The notes beneath the pieces are model-generated. The model was not told the origin of the DNA. It did no database searches and saw only the letters and a list, made by a program, of their open reading frames with translations. 64,000 bases of DNA from positions 62,001-126,000 of the forward strand of contig UWOR01000001.1 of the NCBI GenBank assembly GCA_900604495.1. Reading direction: 5' to 3'. The translations under genes were made by a program, and so were the position numbers. Origin of the DNA: Desulfovibrio sp. Marseille-P6017 (GTDB lineage: Bacteria > Bacillota_A > Clostridia > Peptostreptococcales > Peptostreptococcaceae). Positions 16,776 to 24,361 of the stretch are shown here, piece by piece (within the stretch, counting starts at the first letter, position 1; every line of letters starts with the position of its first letter).

Positions 16776-16811
16776 CCGTGTAACTTAATAAAATTTTCTT
16801 AAATTACACGG
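16776..16811 (-). terminator. Terminator after the DUF503 gene
   Basis: Stem CCGTGTAA / TTACACGG extended by TTAA pairs with one mismatch, T-run on the minus strand. Confidence 0.8.
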
Positions 16812-16817
16812 ATTTTT

Positions 16818-17105
16818 TTAATAATTTATTATTTCATCCTCTATATCTATAATTTCTGCATCTGTATTTTCTTCTATATATCTTACTATATATTCTATAG
16901 ATGAATCGCATTGACTGTATGATAAGTCAACTTTTGATATACCAATCGTTATTCTTTGATGTAAATCTTGATTTTCAACCTCACAAACAGATATATTAAA
17001 TTTATTCTGAAGTTTACTTATAATACTTTTTACTACCATTCTTTTTTCTTTTAATGAATGTACCCAACTAGCTCTAAGGTTTACTTTCATAATTAATATT
17101 TTCAT
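16818..17105 (-). CDS. DUF503 (YlxP-like) protein
   Basis: A 95-residue protein with the DUF503 signature LRASWVHSLKEKRMVVKSII near the start and ISKVDLSYSQCDSSIEYIV in the second half. The fold resembles ferredoxin-like small proteins; YlxP is often encoded near rbfA and is suspected to help ribosome maturation, but no firm function is known. The ATG at 17105 follows AAGGAAGTG. It lies downstream of the YlbF-family gene. Confidence 0.8.
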   Translation of the reverse strand: MKILIMKVNLRASWVHSLKEKRMVVKSIISKLQNKFNISVCEVENQDLHQRITIGISKVDLSYSQCDSSIEYIVRYIEENTDAEIIDIEDEIINY

Positions 17106-17124
17106 CAAGATTCACTTCCTTTGT

Positions 17125-17460
17125 TTATTTATAATCTTTGTCTACTGCATCCGACAGTATTATATTAATATTATTCATCATATTAACTAAAACTTGCTCA
17201 TCTCTTAAATAATTATATACTTTTTTATTTTTTTTTATTTTCTTTTCTATAGTTTCAATTTTTCTAACTATTTTTTTATCTAAAGATTTATTTTGAACCT
17301 GACTTCTTTGTAACTCCATTTGGCTCATTTTATATTCCTTTAGTAAGCTTTCACTTTTAGAGTCTGATTTAAGCTCATTCATGCTTTTTTTAAATGATTT
17401 ATATTCTTCGCTTAATTTTATCTCACTAGCTAGCTTTGTAGCACTTTCATATACACTCAT
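17125..17460 (-). CDS. YlbF/YmcA family protein
   Basis: A 111-residue mostly helical protein with the YlbF/YmcA (DUF964) pattern: paired helices with SVYESATKLASEIKLSEEYK at the start and a hydrophobic C-terminal helix. In Bacillus the relatives YlbF, YmcA and YaaT form a complex that steers RNase Y activity and affects sporulation and biofilm. Here it is next to the RNase J gene, which fits an RNA-turnover role, though this is inference. Start ATG 17460 behind GGAGG. Confidence 0.8.
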   Translation of the reverse strand: MSVYESATKLASEIKLSEEYKSFKKSMNELKSDSKSESLLKEYKMSQMELQRSQVQNKSLDKKIVRKIETIEKKIKKNKKVYNYLRDEQVLVNMMNNINIILSDAVDKDYK

Positions 17461-17539
17461 AAATACCTCCTACAAATGAACTCCTAGTATTATATATTCT
17501 ATTTTTAATTACTTAAATTTATGATATATTACCATAAAA

Positions 17540-17570
17540 AAATAGACATAGATTTAATCTATGCCTATTT
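17540..17570 (-). terminator. Terminator of the RNase J gene
   Basis: 14 bp stem AAATAGACATAGAT / ATCTATGCCTATTT with one mismatch, T-run on the minus strand. Confidence 0.8.
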
Positions 17571-17574
17571 CTAT

Positions 17575-19245
17575 TTATACTTCCATAATTATAGGAAGTA
17601 TCATCGGATTTCTCTTAGTTCTTTGATATAAGTATTCTTTTAAATTTTCTTTTATATTATTTTTAAGATAAGCCCACTCTTTTATATTTTTCTCTTCACA
17701 TTCAAATAAAACATCTTTTATTATATTTTTAGCTCCATCCATTAAATCTTCCGATTCTCTTACATAAACGAATCCTCTTGATATTATATCTGGACCAGCT
17801 AAAACTTTTCCATCTTCTTTAGATATAGTTACAACAACTATCATTAATCCATCTTCTGATAAATGTTTTCTATCTCTTAATACTATATTCCCAACATCTC
17901 CAACTCCAAGGCCATCAACTAATACATTACCTGTTGGTATACGTGTTGTCACAGATGCATTGTTTCTATCTAATTCTAATACTTCCCCTACTTGCATAAC
18001 AAATACATTCTTTTCAGACATACCTAGTTCTTGTGCAAGTTCTCCATGTTTTTTTAACATTCTATACTCACCATGAGCTGGCATGAAGTATTTAGGTCTT
18101 ACTAATCTATGCATAAGCTTTAATTCTTCTTGACAAGCATGACCTGATACATGTATATCAGCTATGTCATTATATACAACTTCTGCACCTTTTTCAAATA
18201 ATAAATTTATAACTTTAGATATTAATTTTTCATTTCCTGGTATTGGATGAGCTGATATTATTACTAAATCACCTTTTTTTATTTCAACTTTCTTATGTTC
18301 TGAACATGCCATTCTCGCAAGAGCAGACATAGGTTCTCCCTGTGTTCCTGTAGTTATTATTACTAACTCATTATTTTGATATTTTGATATGTCATTTAAA
18401 TCAATTATCATATCATCTTCAACATCTAAATAACCTAATTCTTTTGCTACACCAACAACATTTACCATAGATCTACCTGATACTGCAACTTTTCTTCCAA
18501 ACTTTGCAGCCATATCTATTATTTGTTGTAATCTGTGTATATTAGATGCAAATGTAGCTACTATAATTCTACTATCGCTTCCTTTTCTAAATAAATCATC
18601 TAGTCCTGCTCCTACAGTCTTTTCAGACATACTATATCCACTTTTACCGACATTAGTACTATCTGCTAACATTAAAAGAACTCCCTTTTGACTTAACTCG
18701 CAAATTCTATGCATATCCATAACATCTCCATCTATTGGAGTTAAATCAACCTTAAAGTCTCCTGTATGGAATATAATCCCTTGATCTGTGTGTACGGCTA
18801 TAGAGAATGCATCTGGTATACTATGATTCATTTTTATAAACTCTACGTCCATATTCGATAATTTTATTATTTGTCTAGGAGTTACAACATTTAACTTAAC
18901 GTTATTAAGTTTATGCTCTTTTAATTTTACTTGTATAAGAGCTATACTAAGTCTTGATCCATATACAGGTACATTTAATTTTTTAAGTATATATGGAAGC
19001 GCTCCTATGTGGTCTTCATGACCATGAGTTATAAATATACCCTTTATCTTATCCTTATTTCTTACTAAATAAGTTATATCCGGTATAACTATATCTACCC
19101 CTAACATTTCATCTTCTGGAAAACTTAATCCCGCATCAATTACAATTATTTCATCTTTATATTCAATAACGGTCATATTTTTGCCGATTTCGTTAAGTCC
19201 ACCTAAGGCTGCTACCTTAATTTTATTAGTGTTCTTCTTGAACAA
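17575..19245 (-). CDS. rnj: Ribonuclease J
   Basis: About 556 residues: metallo-beta-lactamase fold with VAALGGLNEIGKNM at the start, zinc motif THGHEDHIGALPY (near residue 70), the beta-CASP domain and the SAHPIPGNE and HVSGHACQEE segments, then a C-terminal domain. It is a 5'-3' exonuclease and endonuclease of mRNA and rRNA. Several in-frame starts exist; AGGAG is 9 bases before the TTG at 19245, giving MFKKNTNKIKV, which fits family N-termini. ATG 19254 or TTG 19272 are alternatives. Confidence 0.93.
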   Translation of the reverse strand: MFKKNTNKIKVAALGGLNEIGKNMTVIEYKDEIIVIDAGLSFPEDEMLGVDIVIPDITYLVRNKDKIKGIFITHGHEDHIGALPYILKKLNVPVYGSRLSIALIQVKLKEHKLNNVKLNVVTPRQIIKLSNMDVEFIKMNHSIPDAFSIAVHTDQGIIFHTGDFKVDLTPIDGDVMDMHRICELSQKGVLLMLADSTNVGKSGYSMSEKTVGAGLDDLFRKGSDSRIIVATFASNIHRLQQIIDMAAKFGRKVAVSGRSMVNVVGVAKELGYLDVEDDMIIDLNDISKYQNNELVIITTGTQGEPMSALARMACSEHKKVEIKKGDLVIISAHPIPGNEKLISKVINLLFEKGAEVVYNDIADIHVSGHACQEELKLMHRLVRPKYFMPAHGEYRMLKKHGELAQELGMSEKNVFVMQVGEVLELDRNNASVTTRIPTGNVLVDGLGVGDVGNIVLRDRKHLSEDGLMIVVVTISKEDGKVLAGPDIISRGFVYVRESEDLMDGAKNIIKDVLFECEEKNIKEWAYLKNNIKENLKEYLYQRTKRNPMILPIIMEV

Positions 19246-19401
19246 TTGCACCATCTCCTTCTGTCTATTCAATTTTCTTATTCCAATCTATCTTTACATT
19301 AAATTTATAATATCAAATCACGAACTCTACCAGTTATTATCATTGTACCACAAATCCTGTTATATTTTAAGTAATATTTAAAATACATTTAATTCATTAT
19401 T

Positions 19402-19430
19402 TTGACAAAAGCAAATTATTTTGATATTCT
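19402..19430 (+). promoter_or_regulatory. Promoter of the YdjM-like gene
   Basis: TTGACA (19402-19407), 17-base spacer, TATTCT (19425-19430), 35 bases before the start codon. Confidence 0.7.
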
Positions 19431-19464
19431 CTGAGTATATTAACTTATTTATATAGGAGGATTT

Positions 19465-20202
19465 ATGCGTGGTAGAACACATTGTGCTATAGGCGTCTTA
19501 GCATCCATACAAGCATCATTAATTTTTAAAATACCTATTACAATATTTTCAATTATAGTTTCAGCTATTTTTTCATTACTTCCAGACTTAGATGAACCTA
19601 ATTCTACAATATCAAACTTATTTATCAAAAAAAATGTATCTAAGTTTTTATATAAATCATTAATATATACAATAAATATAGTAATATTCTTTTTTTCCTT
19701 AAAAATAAATAATAATTTTTACTTAAGTTCTATTATAACTTTTATTTCAATATTTATAATAGAGTCAAAACTTAGCCATAAATTTTTAAGAAAGTTATTT
19801 TTATCTTTGACTTTTCTATTACTGGGGGGTTGTCTTTATTTAGTCAAAACAAAAATTTTTATAGTTCTATTTGTTATAATGCTAGGTATTTTCCCATGGT
19901 TTAAGCACAGAGGCGTATCTCATAGTGTTCTAGCAATCACCATTTTATATTTACTCCTTAAACAAATTGAACTACTAACTAATATATACAATTTATCATT
20001 TTGGGGAACTATCAGTTACTCAAGTCATATATTTTTAGGCGATTTATTTACTAGACAAGGAGTTCCTCTTTTTTATCCACTAAGTAATAAAAAAATTTCT
20101 ATAGGAAGTTTAAAGGTTGGTGGTCATTTTAGTAACTTCTTAGAAATGTTAATTATATTTGTATTAATATTTTTTATATTTTATTCTGTAATAAAAATAT
20201 AA
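19465..20202 (+). CDS. YdjM-like membrane-bound metal-dependent hydrolase (DUF457)
   Basis: A 245-residue multi-helix membrane protein, one of only two plus-strand genes. It shows the DUF457/YdjM pattern: MRGRTHCAIG at the start, LLPDLDEPNS near residue 47 and HRGVSHSVLA near residue 148. The conserved histidines and aspartates suggest a metal site. Some members are LexA-regulated inner-membrane proteins of unknown activity. Start ATG 19465 with GGAGG. It has its own promoter and shares a bidirectional terminator with fur. Confidence 0.82.
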   Translation: MRGRTHCAIGVLASIQASLIFKIPITIFSIIVSAIFSLLPDLDEPNSTISNLFIKKNVSKFLYKSLIYTINIVIFFFSLKINNNFYLSSIITFISIFIIESKLSHKFLRKLFLSLTFLLLGGCLYLVKTKIFIVLFVIMLGIFPWFKHRGVSHSVLAITILYLLLKQIELLTNIYNLSFWGTISYSSHIFLGDLFTRQGVPLFYPLSNKKISIGSLKVGGHFSNFLEMLIIFVLIFFIFYSVIKI

Positions 20203-20230
20203 GTCCTTATTCAGGACTTATATTTTTATT
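20190..20230. terminator. Bidirectional terminator between ydjM-like gene and fur
   Basis: Perfect 17 bp stem from AATAAAAATATAAGTCC to its complement with a 7-base loop, with A-run and T-run flanks. It overlaps the last codons of both converging genes. Confidence 0.9.
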
Positions 20231-20662
20231 ACATTCTTCACATAAACCATAAAACTTAACATCATGGTCTACTATTTTAAACTTGTATAAAGATTGTATT
20301 TCACTTTCTATACTATCTAATAAATCTTCTTTTACTTCTATTATTTTGTCACAATTACCGCATATAAGATGATGATGGTGATGGCAATCTTCTTCATTTA
20401 AACTAATTTCATATCTAACACATCCATCATCTAAATTAAGCTTTGATATTACATTTATCTCATCTAGTAGTTGCATAGTTCTATATACTGTTGCTAACCC
20501 TATTTCTGGACAATCAACTCTTACTAAATCGTATATCTCTTCACTACTTAAATGTTCATTTTCATGTTTTAACAATATCTCTATTATAGCTCGTCTTTGA
20601 GGAGTAATTTTAAAGCCTGTTTCTTTTAGCTTTTCTTTTAACTCTTCCATTATATTCTTCAT
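20207..20662 (-). CDS. fur: Ferric uptake regulator, Fur family
   Basis: About 151 residues. Winged-helix N-terminus with KITPQRRAIIEIL and PEIGLATVYRTMQLLDE; C-terminal metal domain with HHHHHLICGNC (near residue 90) and FYGLCEEC near the end, the two CxxC zinc pairs. It uses ferrous iron to repress iron-uptake genes. The ATG at 20662 has AGGGTG 6 bases before it, so the frame's upstream TTG is rejected. A Fur-box-like element lies inside its promoter, suggesting autoregulation. PerR or Zur are other members of the family; wording is closest to clostridial Fur. Confidence 0.88.
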   Translation of the reverse strand: MKNIMEELKEKLKETGFKITPQRRAIIEILLKHENEHLSSEEIYDLVRVDCPEIGLATVYRTMQLLDEINVISKLNLDDGCVRYEISLNEEDCHHHHHLICGNCDKIIEVKEDLLDSIESEIQSLYKFKIVDHDVKFYGLCEECNKNISPE

Positions 20663-20687
20663 GTATATCACCCTTTTATTTTTCAAT

Positions 20688-20702
20688 TGATAATTCTTAT
20701 TA
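20688..20702. promoter_or_regulatory. Fur-box-like operator before fur
   Basis: TGATAATTCTTATTA matches 12 of 14 informative positions of the 7-1-7 Fur box TGATAATNATTATCA. It lies right after the -10 element. Confidence 0.6.
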
Positions 20703-20705
20703 AAA

Positions 20706-20734
20706 ATTCTATCTAATATTTATGGTATTGTCAA
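20706..20734 (-). promoter_or_regulatory. Promoter of fur
   Basis: Minus strand TTGACA (20729-20734), 17-base spacer, TAGAAT (20706-20711). Confidence 0.8.
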
Positions 20735-20906
20735 GATTTTAAAACTTCAATCGTCAATTTAATCTTCAATTGAGAATAACCTTTCTAAATTTAATATTCT
20801 ATTTAAAGTGCTCGTATGATAATATTATTACCCTATTTTTACAAATTTAAGCAAGAAAAGCACTCATATTATTCTCAAATAGATTATTTTATTATAAATC
20901 AAAAAT

Positions 20907-20943
20907 AAAAAACCTACTTAATCAAAAATTAAGTAGGTTTTTT
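20907..20943. terminator. Terminator after the DUF1292 gene
   Basis: 16 bp perfect stem AAAAAACCTACTTAAT with 5-base loop; works in both directions. Confidence 0.9.
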
Positions 20944-20951
20944 ACTAAATT

Positions 20952-21227
20952 TTATTGTTCGTCTTCGTCGAAGTTTAAACCTTCCTCTTCCATTATTGCA
21001 TTATATACTGCAACAACAGTTTCATACTCATCATCATTTTCTAATGGAACTAATATTTCTCCTTCTTCATCTGCGTCTATTCTAAATATTAAAGCTTCTT
21101 CTGCTTCTTCATCTTCAACAGGCATTAATATAGCATATTCTTTTTCTTCTGCTTCTAAAGTTAATATTATCTCAAATTGGCTTTCTACTCCATTTTCGTC
21201 GATTAAGTTGATTATATTTTCTTGCAT
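20952..21227 (-). CDS. DUF1292 protein
   Basis: A 91-residue very acidic protein with the DUF1292 (YrzB) pattern: NIINLIDENG, FEIILTLEAEEKEYAILMPV, and EILVPLENDDEYETVVAVYN. Function unknown; it is nearly always encoded beside ruvX and ireB in Firmicutes, as here. Starts at ATG 21227 with GAGGTGA upstream; the GTG three codons earlier is less likely. Confidence 0.85.
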   Translation of the reverse strand: MQENIINLIDENGVESQFEIILTLEAEEKEYAILMPVEDEEAEEALIFRIDADEEGEILVPLENDDEYETVVAVYNAIMEEEGLNFDEDEQ

Positions 21228-21298
21228 TTGTTTCACCTCAAATTATTATTTATTATTTATATTATATATCATAAATCTATAAATTTATATACATTTTA

Positions 21299-21721
21299 CT
21301 AAAAACTTTTTGAATCAAGATATCCTTGTAATATAATTACTGCTGCTAACATATCTATTACTTTTTTTCTTTTTTGTCTACTTACATCACCTTCTATTAA
21401 AGATCTTTCTGCTGCAACAGTAGACAATCTTTCATCCCAAAACTCTATATCTAAACCAGTTTCTTCTTTTATTAATTCACAAAACTTTATAACTTTTTCA
21501 CCTTGTGGGCCTAGTGTACCATTCATATTCTTAGGTAATCCTGATACAATTTTGTTAACTTGCCTTTCTTTTATTATAGCTTTTAATTCTTCTATATCTT
21601 TTTTCTTTCCTACTCTTCTTATTGTCTTTACACCTTGAGCAGTCATTCCCATTAAGTCACTAACAGCAACACCAATAGTTTTATCTCCTATATCTAATCC
21701 CATAATTCTTCCGTCTAGCAT
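21299..21721 (-). CDS. ruvX: Holliday junction resolvase-like RuvX/YqgF
   Basis: A 140-residue RNase H-like protein with [17 protein letters not shown] (catalytic aspartate near residue 9), [10 protein letters not shown] and [15 protein letters not shown], then the final [14 protein letters not shown]. Family members are thought to resolve recombination intermediates and to process the 5' end of pre-16S rRNA. Start ATG 21721 behind AAGGAGA. Part of the alaS-ireB-ruvX-DUF1292 neighbourhood. Confidence 0.93.
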   Translation of the reverse strand: MLDGRIMGLDIGDKTIGVAVSDLMGMTAQGVKTIRRVGKKKDIEELKAIIKERQVNKIVSGLPKNMNGTLGPQGEKVIKFCELIKEETGLDIEFWDERLSTVAAERSLIEGDVSRQKRKKVIDMLAAVIILQGYLDSKSF

Positions 21722-21847
21722 TATTTGTCTCCTTTGACTTTTAAATATTTCTTATCATTTATTTAAATTATTCTTCCTATTTAATTTAAAAACATTCATA
21801 TCTTATTTTATATTATAAGTGTATCTATTTGCAAATAATTTTCAAGT

Positions 21848-21888
21848 AAATAAGATCGAGCTGATTTTATATCAGCTCGATCTTATTT
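21848..21888 (-). terminator. Hairpin at the end of the 727-residue membrane protein gene
   Basis: 18 bp stem AAATAAGATCGAGCTGAT with 5-base loop, overlapping the stop codon. The T-run is short. Confidence 0.7.
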
Positions 21889-24070
21889 ATTTTTCATCTT
21901 CAAATATAATCATATTTATACTTATTATTATTAAAGGTATAAGTATATAAATACATGCTGTGGCTGCCGCAACTATACCAGAATCATTAACTAATAGCGT
22001 TATAAAACATCCTACTAATGTGGCAATAAAGCTATCAAATATATACTTGTACTTATTAGCTAAGTTTCTAAAATGCTTAGATGGTCTAAATATCATAATA
22101 CCTACAATTGCTACTCCTACAAGTAATATATTTACCCATACTGTAGTTTTTGCTAGTTTTAAGTTCATTTGAATCTTTCTAGAGAATGTTTGTATTATAG
22201 TTATTGGACCGTTAGCTAAAATTTGTTTTACAAATCCTGATAAGTGAGATTCACTTCCAGAAATTATATCAAATGCCGCAAATGCAAATACTACACCTGC
22301 TGCAGCAAGTAATATTAAAAATACCTTTTTAAAGTCTAATTTTACATCAAATATTATTAATAAAAATACTAAGTATGCAACACATTCAGATATTGCAGCT
22401 CCTACATTAGCACCCATACTTGGTGATGCTGTAGTTAATAATGTTAATACTGATGCAACTGCAGCTAACCATTTTGGAATCTTTCTATATTGAAGTAATA
22501 CTGCAAGTGCGAAAATTGCACTACCTATAGCTATACCTTGATATTCATTTCCCATACCATAGTATCTAGCTCCAATTATTGCATCGTAACTCATTATACT
22601 ATTTTTCATTAAATACGTTCCAAATACACAATCCATAGATATTGCTAGTATTGTAATGCCTGCAAAGAATCCCATATGTTTTATATCATCTTTAAATAAT
22701 ATTCTTCCTAAAATATAAAGTAATATAGTTGTGCCAGTTATACCTAATGATATTGAAACTTGTGTTTTAAAATTAAATATTCCAACAACTAAGAATGCTA
22801 ATGGAAGTATAAAACCAAGTTTTATAAATTCCTTTAATACTTTAAATACTTTTTCTTTATTTGGTATATAGTTTCTAAATAAAACTGCAAACATAGCTAT
22901 TACCCATGATACAGACACAACACCAACAAAAGTATTTATAATAGTTGATCTTATATTAGATATAGAAACTATTTTTTCATATTCATCTAATAAGTATGTA
23001 GTATTATCATCTTTATCAATTGTAGTAAAGCTTTTACCTACCATATCCTCATTTTCTAATCCAAATTCATTTAAAATATCTACTCCTATATCTAGGTTAG
23101 CAACTATTCCATCTCTTCTAGTTGTAGCAGAAGCTAAAAGTCCCTTACCTTCATTTGATAGCTTAATTATAGGAGATAGCCTTCTTCTATTTGAATAATC
23201 TATATCACTAGGGAATGCACTTACTATGTATATAGTATCATTTTCATTTACAATACTAAATACTTCTTTTAAGTATTCATCTATATAATTTAGTATCTTT
23301 GACTTTGTAGCACTATATGTAGCTTCATTTAAATTTAGTCTATATTTATCAAGTCTATATGTATCTCCAATATCTACAAATATAGCGTCACTTTCTTTAT
23401 ACTGATTTTTAGTTTCTTCTAATAATTTATTATAGTCAGTTCTTATACCATAAGGCATAGATAAATCTTCTATATTTATGTTATCAATATTACCAGCATC
23501 GATTCGACCATATTGATCCATAGCTACTAATCCAAGATTTCTATTTCTAACTAAATTTTCATTTTCTATAGTATCACTATTTCCTATTAAAGCCGTTTTT
23601 AAATTATTCTCTGATAAAGTCTGTCCTAAAGAACCTAATACAGCTCCATATTCACCGTTTTCAGCATTTTCATTTAACGATCTATTAATAGTTAAATCAT
23701 TTATTGACTTAGCTTTTGCATTTGTAGAAGCTTCATAAACCTTGCTAGAATTGTCATTTGATTCTCTAAAATTTATAAAACTTTCTGTACTCACATTTGC
23801 TCTTCTACCTGCACCCATAGTGGCTAAAGATCTTCTATCATCAGTTCCCTTATCACCTCTGATATTCATAAGACCAATATAACCTCTATTATCTAATTCT
23901 TCTTTTAAAGAAGATATTTGTAGCATACTTGCAAGGCTAGTTCTATTCATATTAATAAATATAACTTTTCCTTGAACTTTATTATTACTTCCATTTGCAT
24001 AACTATTTATTGGCATAAAAGATACCAATATCATAATAGCCATTAACAACGATGCAATCTTTTTTTTCAT
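21887..24070 (-). CDS. Exported alkaline-phosphatase-superfamily-like domain fused to a multi-helix membrane domain
   Basis: A 727-residue protein: signal peptide (about 1-25), a soluble outside domain (about 30-370) and about ten membrane helices (about 380-725). The outside domain has KVIFINMNRTS, LKTALIGNSD, IFVDIGDTYR and DTIYIVSAFPSD, a layout like degenerate alkaline phosphatase/phosphoglycerate mutase-type enzymes, but I do not see a full set of metal ligands. In related clostridia similar proteins are annotated as alkaline-phosphatase-family or hypothetical membrane proteins. It sits between ireB and ruvX, with a 9-base gap to ireB. Function unknown; an envelope role is likely. Confidence 0.65.
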   Translation of the reverse strand: MKKKIASLLMAIMILVSFMPINSYANGSNNKVQGKVIFINMNRTSLASMLQISSLKEELDNRGYIGLMNIRGDKGTDDRRSLATMGAGRRANVSTESFINFRESNDNSSKVYEASTNAKAKSINDLTINRSLNENAENGEYGAVLGSLGQTLSENNLKTALIGNSDTIENENLVRNRNLGLVAMDQYGRIDAGNIDNINIEDLSMPYGIRTDYNKLLEETKNQYKESDAIFVDIGDTYRLDKYRLNLNEATYSATKSKILNYIDEYLKEVFSIVNENDTIYIVSAFPSDIDYSNRRRLSPIIKLSNEGKGLLASATTRRDGIVANLDIGVDILNEFGLENEDMVGKSFTTIDKDDNTTYLLDEYEKIVSISNIRSTIINTFVGVVSVSWVIAMFAVLFRNYIPNKEKVFKVLKEFIKLGFILPLAFLVVGIFNFKTQVSISLGITGTTILLYILGRILFKDDIKHMGFFAGITILAISMDCVFGTYLMKNSIMSYDAIIGARYYGMGNEYQGIAIGSAIFALAVLLQYRKIPKWLAAVASVLTLLTTASPSMGANVGAAISECVAYLVFLLIIFDVKLDFKKVFLILLAAAGVVFAFAAFDIISGSESHLSGFVKQILANGPITIIQTFSRKIQMNLKLAKTTVWVNILLVGVAIVGIMIFRPSKHFRNLANKYKYIFDSFIATLVGCFITLLVNDSGIVAAATACIYILIPLIIISINMIIFEDEK

Positions 24071-24079
24071 GAAGTTGAC

Positions 24080-24337
24080 CTACTTTCTTTTTAAATAATA
24101 AGAAATTACCTCTTCAAGTATTTCATCTCTCTCAAATTTCTTTATTATTGATCTTGCATTTTTATGGCTAGTTATATAGCTTGAATCACCAGAAAGAATG
24201 TACCCTATAATTTGATTTATAGGGTCATATCCTTTCTCTATTAATGCTTTATATACAAAATCTATAGTATCCCCAACACTCATTTTATCTTCAGATACAC
24301 ATTCGAATTTAACAGTATAATCTAGATTCTTATCCAA
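24080..24337 (-). CDS. ireB: IreB-family regulatory phosphoprotein
   Basis: An 85-residue protein of the IreB/YrzL (DUF965) family, with VGDTIDFVYKALIEKGYDPI and IGYILSGDSSYITSHKNARS. In Enterococcus faecalis, IreB is phosphorylated by the PASTA kinase IreK and affects cephalosporin resistance. In clostridia it lies between alaS and ruvX as here. The N-terminal threonines are candidate phosphorylation sites, but this is inferred. Confidence 0.92.
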   Translation of the reverse strand: MDKNLDYTVKFECVSEDKMSVGDTIDFVYKALIEKGYDPINQIIGYILSGDSSYITSHKNARSIIKKFERDEILEEVISYYLKRK

Positions 24338-24361
24338 AGTAAATCCCCCTTTAAAGTAAAT

